Assembly: GCF_964642095.1 (NCBI RefSeq)
Contig: NZ_OZ209244.1
Span: 2,356,001 to 2,420,000, forward strand
Length of the DNA: 64,000 bases
Origin: Fretibacterium fastidiosum
GTDB lineage: Bacteria > Synergistota > Synergistia > Synergistales > Aminobacteriaceae
Reading direction: 5' to 3'
Below the pieces are notes generated by a model. The model had not been told where the DNA came from and did not search any database. It saw only the letters and a list, made by a program, of their open reading frames with translations. The position numbers were made by a program, and so were the translations under genes. Positions 52,677 through 60,902 of this stretch are shown in pieces; positions within the stretch are counted from its first letter, which is position 1; every line of letters starts with the position of its first letter.

Positions 52677-54518
52677 GTGATCGTTTTGAGTCGTCTCAGC
52701 ATCATCACGAGCAACCAGGCTCAGGCGACGGTCGAGTCCCTCTACAAGGACCTCGAACGCCGGATCATCGCGAGCCCGCCGGGGCTCTGTCCGCTGGACC
52801 TCGCCAGCAGCTTTCTGAAGCTCTGCGCCGCACAGACCTGCGGCAAGTGCGTCCCCTGCCGGGTGGGGCTGCCGCAGCTCGAGCGCCTCATCGAGGACAT
52901 CCTGGACGGAAGGGGGACGCTGGACACCATCGGCCTGATCGAGCGCACGGCGGAGGCCATCTACGACTCCGCGGACTGCGCCATCGGGTTCGAAGCCGCC
53001 TCCATGGTCCTGAAGGGGGTCCGTGGGTTCCGCGACGACTACGTGGAGCACGTCACCAAGGGGCGATGCACCTTCGGGCTCTCGCAGCCGGTGCCCTGCG
53101 TCTCGCTCTGCCCCGCCCACGTGGACGTCCCGGGCTACGTGGCCCTCGTCGCCGCGGAGCGCTACCAGGACGCTGTCCGCCTCATCCGGAAGGACAACCC
53201 CTTCCCCACCGTGTGCGCCATGGTCTGCGAGCACCCCTGTGAGCGGCGCTGCCGCCGCAACATGGTGGACGACTCCGTGAACATCCGGGGCCTGAAGCTC
53301 TACGCGGTGGAGCACGCGGGGGAGGTCCCCATCGAGAAGAAGGCCCCCGGCACGGGCAAGCGGGTGGCCATCGTGGGCGGCGGCCCCAGCGGCATCACGG
53401 CGGCCTACTACCTCGCCCTGATGGGACACGAGCCGGAGATCTTCGAGCAGCGAAAACACCTGGGTGGCATGCTGCGCTACGGCATCCCCGCCTACCGCCT
53501 GCCGCGCGAGGCGCTGGACGGCGAGATCGACGCGTTGCTCTCCGCAGGGGTCAAGGTCCACCTGGAGACCCCCATCGGGCCGGACTACCCGCTCGAAAAA
53601 CTGCGCCGCGAGTTCGACGCCGTCTACATCGCCATCGGCGCCCACATCGACAAGCCCCTCGACATCCCCGGCGAGGACGCGAAGGGCGTCATCTCCGCCG
53701 TCTCCATCCTGCGCCGGATCGGCGACGACGACTATCCGGACCTGAAGGGCAGGGACGTGGTGGTCATCGGCGGTGGCAACGTGGCCATGGACTGCGCGCG
53801 GTCCGCGCTGCGGCTCGGCGCCAGGAGCGTGGACATGGTCTACCGCCGGCGCAAGGAGGACATGACGGCGCTGGCCGAGGAGGTCGAGGCCACGGAGGTC
53901 GAGGGCTGTCAGATCTACGAGTTGGCGACGCCCCTGCGCGTCGAGGTGGACGAGGCCGGACACGCGAAGGCCCTGTGGATTCAGCAGCAGATGATCAGCG
54001 CCATCAAGGGCGGCCGCCCCACCCCGCGGCCTGCGAGCACCGAGCCGACGCGCCTGGCCTGCGACCTCCTGATCGTGGCCGTGGGACAGGGCATCGAGTC
54101 CAAGGAGTTTGAAAAGGAGGGCGTGGCCGTCCGAAGGGGGAGCATCGCCTCCCTGGACAGCGAGGAGGTGTCCGGGATGCCCGGCATCTTCGCCGGCGGG
54201 GACTGCGTCTCCGGGCCGGCCACCGTCATTCGCGCCATCGCCGCGGGCAAGGTCGCTGCGGCCAACATCGACGAGTATCTGGGCTTCCAGCACGTCATTC
54301 AGGTTCCGGTGGACGTCCCGACGCCCGCGCCCCACAACAGGACGCCCTGCGGCCGCGTGAACCTGCGGGAGCGTCCCGTCCCGGAGCGCATTCAGGACTT
54401 CGAGAAGGTGGAGTGCGGCATGAGCCTCGAGGAGGCCCGGCAGGAGTCCCATCGCTGCCTGCGCTGCGACCACTACGGATTTGGGGTTTTCAAAGGAGGC
54501 CGTCAGCTGAAATGGTAA
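52677..54518 (+). CDS. GltD-like NAD(P)H flavoprotein with N-terminal NuoF-type Fe-S domain
   Basis: A 613-residue fusion. Residues about 1-110 match the C-terminal 4Fe-4S domain of NuoF/HydB (CGKCVPCRVG). Then comes a GltD-type module with two cysteine groups (CPAHVDVPGYV, CEHPCERRCRR), FAD site VAIVGGGPSGITAAYYLAL, and NAD(P) site VVVIGGGNVAMDCARSALRLG. A final cluster CLRCDHYG ends it. It lacks the flavin/NADH Rossmann domain of NuoF. The next gene, six bases overlapping, is an [FeFe]-hydrogenase, so this is probably its NAD(P)H-reactive partner. Which nucleotide is used is unknown. ATG/GTG start region near 52677 behind AAGGGAGTG. Confidence 0.87.
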   Translation: MIVLSRLSIITSNQAQATVESLYKDLERRIIASPPGLCPLDLASSFLKLCAAQTCGKCVPCRVGLPQLERLIEDILDGRGTLDTIGLIERTAEAIYDSADCAIGFEAASMVLKGVRGFRDDYVEHVTKGRCTFGLSQPVPCVSLCPAHVDVPGYVALVAAERYQDAVRLIRKDNPFPTVCAMVCEHPCERRCRRNMVDDSVNIRGLKLYAVEHAGEVPIEKKAPGTGKRVAIVGGGPSGITAAYYLALMGHEPEIFEQRKHLGGMLRYGIPAYRLPREALDGEIDALLSAGVKVHLETPIGPDYPLEKLRREFDAVYIAIGAHIDKPLDIPGEDAKGVISAVSILRRIGDDDYPDLKGRDVVVIGGGNVAMDCARSALRLGARSVDMVYRRRKEDMTALAEEVEATEVEGCQIYELATPLRVEVDEAGHAKALWIQQQMISAIKGGRPTPRPASTEPTRLACDLLIVAVGQGIESKEFEKEGVAVRRGSIASLDSEEVSGMPGIFAGGDCVSGPATVIRAIAAGKVAAANIDEYLGFQHVIQVPVDVPTPAPHNRTPCGRVNLRERPVPERIQDFEKVECGMSLEEARQESHRCLRCDHYGFGVFKGGRQLKW

Positions 54519-56236
54519 ACGTCACGATCAACGACAAGGCGATTCAGGTCCCCGATGGAACGACGATCCTGGAGGCCGCTCAGATGAACCGCATCGCGAT
54601 CCCGCACCTGTGCTTTTTGAAGGGCCTCAACGAGATCGGAGCCTGCCGCGTCTGCGCCGTGGAGGTCGAGGGACTGGAGAAGCTGGTCCCCGCGTGCAAC
54701 AACGCGGCCGAGGAGGGCATGGTCATCCGAACGAACACCCCCAAGGTTCGCCAGGCCCGCCGCGTCAACGTGGAGCTCCTGCTCTCCCAGCACAACGCGC
54801 GCTGCGCCGAATGCACGCGGTCCGGCAACTGCGCCCTGCAGACCATCGCCAACGACCTGGGCATCCTGACCTCGCCCTACCACGAGGACCAGCCCGACTT
54901 CAAGTGGGACACGAGCTTCCCCCTCATCCGCGACGCGCAGAAGTGCATCAAGTGTATGCGCTGCGTTCAGGTGTGCGACAAGATTCAGGACATGCACGTC
55001 TGGGACCTCTCCAAGACGGGCTCACGAACCACGGTGGACTGCTCCGGCAACAAGACCATCACCGAGGCCAGCTGCACCATCTGCGGTCAGTGCATCACCC
55101 ACTGCCCCGTGGGGGCCCTCTACGAGCGCGACGACACGAAGGAGGTCCTGCGCGCTCTGGCGGACCGCGACAAGATCGTCGTCGCCTCCCTGGCGCCCGC
55201 CGTCCGCTCCTCCTGGGGCGAGGCGCTGGGCCTCACGCACGAGGAGGCCAGCGCAAACCGCCTGGTCGCGGCACTACGCGCCATCGGCTTCGACTACGTC
55301 TTCGACACGGACTTCTCGGCGGACCTCACCATCATGGAGGAGGGCAGCGAGTTCGTCCAAATGCTGAAGGACGCTCCGGCCGAGCGCTTCCCCCTCTTCA
55401 CCTCCTGCTGTCCGGGGTGGGTGCGCTTCGCCAAGATGGAGTACCCGGACCTGGTCCCGCTGCTCTCCAGCGCCAAGTCCCCCCAGCAGATGTTCGGCGC
55501 CATCCTGAAGTCCTGGTACGCGAAGATCCTGAACGTCGAGCCGGGCCGAATCTACAACGTCTCCTTCATGCCGTGCACGGCGAAGAAGTACGAGTGCGGC
55601 GTCTCCGTGATGAACGGGTCCGGCGTGCGCGACGTGGACGTCGTCCTGACCGTCCGCGAGCTGGATCGCCTGCTGAGGTCGGAGAGCATCGACCTGAGGT
55701 CCCTGGAGGAGGAGGAGTTCGACCTGCCCCTCGGCCTCGGAAGCGGCGCGGGCGTGATCTTCGGGACCACGGGCGGCGTCATGGAGGCCGCCCTGCGCAG
55801 CGCCTGCTTCCTCGTCACGGGCAAGAATCCGGACCCGGACGCCTTCCAGGGGGTGCGCAACTACAAGGGGAGCTGGCAGGAAGCCCGGTTCGACATCGCG
55901 GGCCGGTCGCTGAACGTCGCCGTGGCCCACGGGCTGAAGAACGTGCGCCAGCTCTGCGAGGCGATCCGAAACCGGGAGGTCCGGTACGACTTCGTCGAGA
56001 TGATGGCCTGCCCGACGGGGTGTGCCGGCGGCGGCGGCCAGCCCATCCACGACGGGGTCGAGATGGGAGAGGAGCGCGGACGCCTGCTGCTGAACCTGGA
56101 CCAAAAGGCCCCCATCCGCTTCTCCCACGAGAACCCCTCCATCGTGCAGTGCTACGAGGACTACCTGGGCAAGCCCCTCGGCGAGCGTTCGCACCACCTG
56201 CTGCACACCGACCAGGCCCGTTGGGAGCTGTGGTAG
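54512..56236 (+). CDS. [FeFe]-hydrogenase catalytic subunit
   Basis: A 574-residue H2-evolving or H2-oxidising enzyme. N-terminal 2Fe-2S domain (IPHLCFLKGLNEIGACRVC), the His-Cys3 site (HNARCAECTRSGNC), two 4Fe-4S motifs (CIKCMRCVQVC, CTICGQCITHC), then the H-cluster domain with L1 TSCCPGW (C299/C300), L2 MPCTAKKYE (C355) and L3 ACPTGCAGGGGQP (C500/C504). The small-subunit tail RGRLLLNLD is fused. ATG 54512 with AAAGGAGG. The maturases HydEFG are not in the window. With the flavoprotein it may balance NAD(P)H in fermentation; bifurcation is not shown. Confidence 0.95.
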   Translation: MVNVTINDKAIQVPDGTTILEAAQMNRIAIPHLCFLKGLNEIGACRVCAVEVEGLEKLVPACNNAAEEGMVIRTNTPKVRQARRVNVELLLSQHNARCAECTRSGNCALQTIANDLGILTSPYHEDQPDFKWDTSFPLIRDAQKCIKCMRCVQVCDKIQDMHVWDLSKTGSRTTVDCSGNKTITEASCTICGQCITHCPVGALYERDDTKEVLRALADRDKIVVASLAPAVRSSWGEALGLTHEEASANRLVAALRAIGFDYVFDTDFSADLTIMEEGSEFVQMLKDAPAERFPLFTSCCPGWVRFAKMEYPDLVPLLSSAKSPQQMFGAILKSWYAKILNVEPGRIYNVSFMPCTAKKYECGVSVMNGSGVRDVDVVLTVRELDRLLRSESIDLRSLEEEEFDLPLGLGSGAGVIFGTTGGVMEAALRSACFLVTGKNPDPDAFQGVRNYKGSWQEARFDIAGRSLNVAVAHGLKNVRQLCEAIRNREVRYDFVEMMACPTGCAGGGGQPIHDGVEMGEERGRLLLNLDQKAPIRFSHENPSIVQCYEDYLGKPLGERSHHLLHTDQARWELW

Positions 56237-56322
56237 CCCGGAGGCTCGACCGACGGAAGGCGGTCGGCGACGGGACCCCGCTGGCCAACCCACACGGCAG
56301 CGCACCGCGTCAAAAACGTCAA

Positions 56323-56354
56323 AAAAGCGGAAGGGCCGCAGCCCTTCCGCTTTT
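56323..56354. terminator. Bidirectional terminator between hydrogenase and lipoprotein genes
   Basis: AAAAGCGGAAGGGC pairs perfectly with GCCCTTCCGCTTTT around a CGCA loop, with A/T tails on both sides. Confidence 0.88.
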
Positions 56355-56383
56355 GTCCGTCCTTCGCCCGCGCCTGCCGGCGC

Positions 56384-57370
56384 TTAGCTCCTCCTCTCGA
56401 TCCTGTACGTCAGATCGTACCGATACAGGACGCCCCTCTCGTACAGGCTGCCCTTCTCGTGAATCAGAAAGTACGCGGGGGTCTTCGGGTCGATGATCTC
56501 CATCGTGCTGCCGTCTTCGAAGGTGATCTTCGTCCCGTACTCGCCCTTCGTCCCCCTGCAGGGCGTATCCGCCTTGTGTCCGGTCTTGAATCCCCTCCTG
56601 GAGCCCCTCTCCTCGGACGCCCAATTCAAGGTCTGCATGATCATCACCTGTCCGGCGTACGGGCTGGGCGGTCGGATGTACGTGCAGGTCAACAAGGACG
56701 TCGATTTGAGGACCATCTTGTGGATTTCCCCGTTGGCCCCGGTGAAGGTGCCGCGCCCGTCGTAGGGCCTCCAGTTTCCGTTAAGCCTCGCGAGATCGAC
56801 GGGCCCTCCCGGTGCGGGGGACGGTCCGGGGTTGAGGTCGGGGTTCGGCTCCTGGGGCAGCGCGGAGTTTACGCGCCGGAGCGTGTACCGAAGCTCCCCG
56901 ACCTTTCCACGATCCAGCGTCGTCCCCGTTTCCACGACCTTGAGGGTCTCGCTGTCCACGACCGTAAAGGTCATGCTTCCGGACGTCTCCCCGGTCTCCT
57001 TGAACTTGAGGACAAAGACGTTTGCAGCGCTTTCCCTGGCCTCCGAAAACGCATTCGACGAGTACTCCTTCCCGCTTCCGAAATACTCGACGGACAGGGC
57101 GACCTGAGAGCTGGGAAGGACCTTCACGCGAACCACCTCCCCCGCCACGGAGTCCTCGCTCCCCTCCATGAGGAGGGTCCCCGCCGCATCCTCCGCCTTC
57201 CACTCCCCCCTGAAGTCCTCGAGGCGGTAGCCCCCCGACCCGGGGTTGGGCGCCGGCGCGGGGTTATCCCCTCCCTTATAGCCGCCTCCCCCGCCGCCGC
57301 ACCCTCCCAGGGACAGCAGCGCCACGACCAGCAGCGCGATCAGAACGCGGGACCATTCAAAACGACGCAT
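56384..57370 (-). CDS. Lipoprotein with two lipocalin-like domains, function unknown
   Basis: A 328-residue lipoprotein: signal peptide with lipobox LGGC (Cys about 24) followed by a Gly/Pro-rich linker. Two beta-rich domains follow: about 48-165, starting LEDFRGEWKAED and ending LRYTLRRV, and about 190-328, starting LARLNGNWRPYDG and ending YRYDLTYRIERR. They are separated by a Pro-rich hinge (PNPDLNPGPSPAPGGP). The shared frame suggests an internal duplication. AGGAGG before ATG. It is separated from the hydrogenase by a terminator and belongs to the accessory block that follows. Confidence 0.7.
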   Translation of the reverse strand: MRRFEWSRVLIALLVVALLSLGGCGGGGGGYKGGDNPAPAPNPGSGGYRLEDFRGEWKAEDAAGTLLMEGSEDSVAGEVVRVKVLPSSQVALSVEYFGSGKEYSSNAFSEARESAANVFVLKFKETGETSGSMTFTVVDSETLKVVETGTTLDRGKVGELRYTLRRVNSALPQEPNPDLNPGPSPAPGGPVDLARLNGNWRPYDGRGTFTGANGEIHKMVLKSTSLLTCTYIRPPSPYAGQVMIMQTLNWASEERGSRRGFKTGHKADTPCRGTKGEYGTKITFEDGSTMEIIDPKTPAYFLIHEKGSLYERGVLYRYDLTYRIERRS

Positions 57371-57453
57371 ACTCCAACTCCTCCTTTCTGAATTCCAAAC
57401 GATCTTCCCAGTCTCACAGGCGCAATTTTCGCCTTACGGGCCGGCGGCTGCCG

Positions 57454-57747
57454 TCAACGCATCCCCATGCGCAGCCCCATCCCAACGAGCAACAGCTGAA
57501 ACGACGGGGACAGCAGCAGGGAGATGACGCCGATGACGATGCCGATGACGCCGAGAGCCACCTGCTTCTTGAAGGCCGCGATGAGCCCCAGCAGGACTCC
57601 AAGGGGCGCGAACACGAGCGCGGCCAGGAAGATGCTGACGATGCTGCACACGATGCTGCAGATGCCAAGGGCGTTGCTCTGTCCCGACGCCACCACCGCC
57701 TGTCCCTTCTCCGCTCCATTCGCCTGATTCACTCCGTTCTCCAACAT
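57454..57747 (-). CDS. Small membrane protein of the accessory block
   Basis: 97 residues with a hydrophilic N-terminus (about 1-25) and two to three membrane helices (GICSIVCSIVSIFLAALVFAP, GVIGIVIGVISLLL). It loosely resembles DUF4190-like membrane proteins. AAGGAG eight bases before ATG. Its promoter is divergent from, and overlaps the operator of, the ClpP operon, so co-regulation is likely. Confidence 0.6.
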   Translation of the reverse strand: MLENGVNQANGAEKGQAVVASGQSNALGICSIVCSIVSIFLAALVFAPLGVLLGLIAAFKKQVALGVIGIVIGVISLLLSPSFQLLLVGMGLRMGMR

Positions 57748-57806
57748 ACCAATCTCTCCTTTCGTCTTGCGGAAGCCTCTGTGCCTCCCGCCTGCGTTGT
57801 GCCCCT

Positions 57807-57835
57807 AATTTATCGCGAGGGCGTCCCCGCTGCAA
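57807..57835 (-). promoter_or_regulatory. Leftward promoter of the small membrane protein gene
   Basis: Minus-strand TTGCAG (57830-57835), 17-bp spacer, TAAATT (57807-57812), 60 bp from the start codon. The -35 box overlaps the left operator arm. Confidence 0.55.
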
Positions 57836-57901
57836 ATGCGTTTGATCGCCTCCCCGGTGGAGCCGGGCCGGCGTCCCCTCTCCGGTTCAAACGCATTTTG
57901 C
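57832..57901. promoter_or_regulatory. Inverted operator pair between divergent promoters
   Basis: GCAAATGCGTTTGA (57832-57845) and TCAAACGCATTTTGC (57887-57901) are inverted copies with a one-base bulge, 41 bp apart. Each arm is itself a near palindrome, CAAAYGCRTTTG. The left arm overlaps the leftward -35 box and the right arm overlaps the rightward -35 box. This is the geometry expected for one dimeric regulator controlling both directions. Confidence 0.6.
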
Positions 57902-57925
57902 CGAACGGTAAGGCGCAGATATAAT
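57898..57925 (+). promoter_or_regulatory. Rightward promoter of the ClpP operon
   Basis: TTGCCG (57898-57903), 16-bp spacer, TATAAT (57920-57925), 64 bp before the first start codon. Confidence 0.65.
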
Positions 57926-57988
57926 TCGGGCTGCAACGACAAATGCCCGCCGCACGAGGCTGCGGGGGAAAAAGGAGGGTCTATTGCA

Positions 57989-59371
57989 ATGGAACGCTGT
58001 GACGGCAACCTGCTGCTCCTCGGCGACGACGAGGAGAAGGAGAGGACATACGAGAGGCTGATCCGCACCTGGAATGGACGGGAGGGCGCCCTGGTGGTCT
58101 TCGACTCCAGGGGGTGGGGCGAGAAGTACGGCGATGGGCATCTCGCGGCATCCGGCGCGGGCAATGTCCCCGATTACCTGCAGCCCGTGCTGCAGCACCC
58201 CGAGCTCGGCGCGACCCCCGCCGCAGCCGCCGAGTACCTGGCCCCGATCTGCACGCCAAAATCTTTCAGGCTGAACGTGGGAAACGATGAGTTTTGGGAG
58301 AACATGGCGTTCCAGACCAACGCCCAGTACCTGGAGTACCAGGTTGCGCTCCTGAAGCAGGAGGACGACGGACACGCCCTCCGCACGGCGGCGAAGAGGC
58401 ACAGGCTCCTGCTGGACGGCATGGAGGCGATCGCTCTCAGCAACAAAGATGAAATCGAAGGCCAGATCAAAAAAATCAAGGAGGAGTCGGCCGTCGATCG
58501 AGGCCCCGATCCCAGGATATTCCCTGAGGACAACTTCTTCCAGCCCGAATGGAAGCCGGCACCCCGCAGCCGATCGGAGCTCTCCCGCCCGGCCCAGGGG
58601 CAAAGCGCTCCGAAGGAGGACCGGCCGGAAATTAAAGCGCTGGAGACCATGGGGCTCTTTCAGTACACCGCTGCTCCCTTCAAGGGGACGCTCATGGGAA
58701 AGGGAGGGACACAGAACGGACACCTGGCGCTCTCGGCACTTCGCACGGCTCAGGCGCAGCACTCCTCCCTGGCGGCGCTTTTCAACGCCATGATTCGGGC
58801 GGAAAAGCGGGCGAAGCTCCCATCCGGCGCCCCATTCGACGTCAAAAAATTCGTCCGCACCCCAACGAAGCCCCTCTTCGTGCCGGCGCTGCGCAATCCG
58901 GAGACGAACGCCGGCCTGGCCCAGGTGGCTCTGGCGGGGCTTTGTGCGGCCGCCGACGCTGAGGAGCGCCGGGTGACGTTCCTCGTGCCGGACCTGGAAC
59001 GGTGGGGGCTGTGGGGGGGGCTCCTTCACGTCCTGGACGTCTTTCCCGAGAGCGTGCGCTTCATCGTCGGGTACGGCGACCTCTACGCGCTGAGGCAGGC
59101 GCTGGGGCAGGCGCGCAGGGATGAAGTCGTCAGCCAGCTCCTGCCTCATGCCGACGCGGTGGCCTGGCACCACACTCAGGACCAGATGCTGAACGACATC
59201 TTCAAAGACAGGTTCTCGAACAGGGTTCGTGTCTGCGAGCTGAACATGCTCGAGGGGTACGTCGCGTGGGAGCGGAAGGGAAGGAAACTCGAATTCGTCC
59301 CGGAGGATGACTTGTTGGAGCCTGAGCGCCCCGGTCCGACCGGGGACGTTCCGGCGGAAAGGAGCGTTTGA
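57989..59371 (+). CDS. Uncharacterised protein with resemblance to VirD4/TraG coupling proteins but no Walker motifs
   Basis: 460 residues, no close family recognised. The N-terminus reads NLLLLGDDEEKERTYERLI, then ALVVFDSRGWGEKYGD, which lines up in order and spacing with the P-loop strand and the DPKG strand of VirD4/TraG ATPases. The P-loop Gly-Lys-Thr is absent. Near 330-420, VTFLVPDLERWGLWGGLLHV, FIVGYGDLYALRQALG and ADAVAWHHTQDQMLND mimic the Walker B, Q-strand and following segments, with Pro-Asp replacing Asp-Glu. A helical insert spans about 120-260. ATG 57989 follows AAGGAGG. First gene of the operon. The resemblance is by eye and could be superficial. Confidence 0.55.
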   Translation: MERCDGNLLLLGDDEEKERTYERLIRTWNGREGALVVFDSRGWGEKYGDGHLAASGAGNVPDYLQPVLQHPELGATPAAAAEYLAPICTPKSFRLNVGNDEFWENMAFQTNAQYLEYQVALLKQEDDGHALRTAAKRHRLLLDGMEAIALSNKDEIEGQIKKIKEESAVDRGPDPRIFPEDNFFQPEWKPAPRSRSELSRPAQGQSAPKEDRPEIKALETMGLFQYTAAPFKGTLMGKGGTQNGHLALSALRTAQAQHSSLAALFNAMIRAEKRAKLPSGAPFDVKKFVRTPTKPLFVPALRNPETNAGLAQVALAGLCAAADAEERRVTFLVPDLERWGLWGGLLHVLDVFPESVRFIVGYGDLYALRQALGQARRDEVVSQLLPHADAVAWHHTQDQMLNDIFKDRFSNRVRVCELNMLEGYVAWERKGRKLEFVPEDDLLEPERPGPTGDVPAERSV

Positions 59372-59372
59372 G

Positions 59373-60203
59373 ATGAGTGAGATGAGGTTGAAGGTCCTTC
59401 CCCCCAACTGCAGGAAATTCGGAAAGGAGCTGTCCGACCCCGATAACTTCCAGCAGGGCCTGCTGGTCGACGAAAAGCTTTTGGAGAGGCTGACGGGGAT
59501 CCTGATGCAATCCGACCACAACAACATCGCCCTGGTCGGGGACCCAGGGGTCGGCAAGACGGCCACGGTCCAAGCGCTCGGTCAGTTTCTCGTCCGGACG
59601 AACCGGAGTTTCAGGCTCGCGGAGATCGATCTGAACCTGCTTTTTGCCGAATGTCCCACGTATTCGGAGCAGGGTCTGCGCCTGAAGCATCTGTTTCGGG
59701 AGGCGGAGGAGCACTCGATCGTCCTGTTCTTCGACGAGGGGCATCGGCTGTGCAACGATCACGGCAGCAACAGCGTCGCCAACATCGTGAAGCCGCTCGT
59801 CACGAACCCCAGGCTTCAGCTGATCCTGGCGACGACGTGCGAGGAGTACCAGCGCTACATCGCCACCGACAGGGCGTTTCGCCGCCGGTTCCGGGAGTTG
59901 GAGGTGGCCGAGCCCAACCCGCAGGATACGGCCCGCATCCTGGAGAGCGTGGCGAAGGCGCGCTACAGGGACATTGCGTTCGAGGACGGGGTCTTCGCCT
60001 TCATCGCGGAGCTCAGCCAATCGATCATGGAGGAGCGCTACAACCCGGACAAGAGCCTGGAGGTCCTGGACGCGGCGAGTGGCCGGCACCGCCTTCTGAA
60101 CCCGGACGCCGCGCTGAACGTGGACGAGGTGAAAACGACGGTGCGGGAACAGTTTTCCGAAGCGGAGCCCAGGGTGGGATTCCGTGGGCACCATGGACTA
60201 TAA
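59373..60203 (+). CDS. Single-domain Clp-family AAA+ ATPase
   Basis: 276 residues matching the first AAA+ module of ClpA/ClpB/ClpC. Walker A GDPGVGKT (56-63), Walker B VLFFDEGHRL (D121/E122), sensor 1 LILATTCEEYQRYI, arginine fingers RAFRRRF, and sensor 2 region PDKSLEVLDAASGR. It lacks the Clp N-domain, the middle domain, the second AAA+ module and any recognisable ClpP-docking loop. ATG 59373 follows AAAGGAG, one base after the previous stop. ClpP follows with a 17-bp gap or overlap depending on start choice, so the pair may work together. Confidence 0.82.
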   Translation: MSEMRLKVLPPNCRKFGKELSDPDNFQQGLLVDEKLLERLTGILMQSDHNNIALVGDPGVGKTATVQALGQFLVRTNRSFRLAEIDLNLLFAECPTYSEQGLRLKHLFREAEEHSIVLFFDEGHRLCNDHGSNSVANIVKPLVTNPRLQLILATTCEEYQRYIATDRAFRRRFRELEVAEPNPQDTARILESVAKARYRDIAFEDGVFAFIAELSQSIMEERYNPDKSLEVLDAASGRHRLLNPDAALNVDEVKTTVREQFSEAEPRVGFRGHHGL

Positions 60204-60219
60204 TTGGGGAGGAACGATC

Positions 60220-60774
60220 ATGATCACAGGACGCAAGGGCGAGGGCCGCGACGTCTACAGCTGTCTCTTCGAGGACCGCATCGTCTTCCTTGGAAGCCCC
60301 ATCGACGACGCGGTCGCGAACGGCATCGTCGCACAACTGTTGCTGCTGGCAAATCGGGACGAGAAGAAGGAGATCAGCCTGTACATCAACAGCCCCGGAG
60401 GGAGCGTGTCGGCCGGACTGGCGATCTACGACACGATGCAGTTCGTCCCCTGTCCGGTGGCGACCACCTGCATCGGTCAGGCGGCGAGCATGGGGGCCGT
60501 CCTCCTCGCCGCCGGAGCGAAGGGCAGGCGGAGCGCGCTCCCCCACGCAAAGGTCATGCTCCACCAACCCCTCGGCGGGGCGGGGGGCCAGGCCTCGGAC
60601 GTGGCGCTCTTCGCCCAGGAGCTCATCAAGACGCGCGAGGTCCTGAACGCCCTCATAGCCCATCACACGGCCCAGAAGGTCGAGACCGTCGAGAAGGACA
60701 CGGACCGGGATTTCTTCATGTCCGCCCAGGAAGCGCAGAGGTACGGGATCATCGACGAGGTCATTCGGAATTGA
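60220..60774 (+). CDS. ClpP-family serine peptidase (operon copy)
   Basis: 184 residues with the catalytic triad S90 (GQAASMGAVLLAAG), H115 (MLHQPLGG) and D160 (VEKDTDRDFFMS), and the family strand SLYINSPGGSVSAGLAIYDT. ATG 60220 behind GGGGAGGAACG is favoured over GTG 60184, which lies inside the AAA gene. There is no propeptide and the N-terminal axial loop is short. It is next to a Clp-like ATPase without ClpX, so it may be a paralogue dedicated to this operon. Confidence 0.9.
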   Translation: MITGRKGEGRDVYSCLFEDRIVFLGSPIDDAVANGIVAQLLLLANRDEKKEISLYINSPGGSVSAGLAIYDTMQFVPCPVATTCIGQAASMGAVLLAAGAKGRRSALPHAKVMLHQPLGGAGGQASDVALFAQELIKTREVLNALIAHHTAQKVETVEKDTDRDFFMSAQEAQRYGIIDEVIRN

Positions 60775-60902
60775 ATCCGCATCGAGAGGCCCCGCGATTC
60801 GGGCGTCCTCGCCGCCGGAGGAAAAATCGACTTTTTCAAAACGTTCCATCATCGTTTATCCCCTATGGCGAAACGGGGTAAAATTTCGAGGAGGTCCTTG
60901 AG

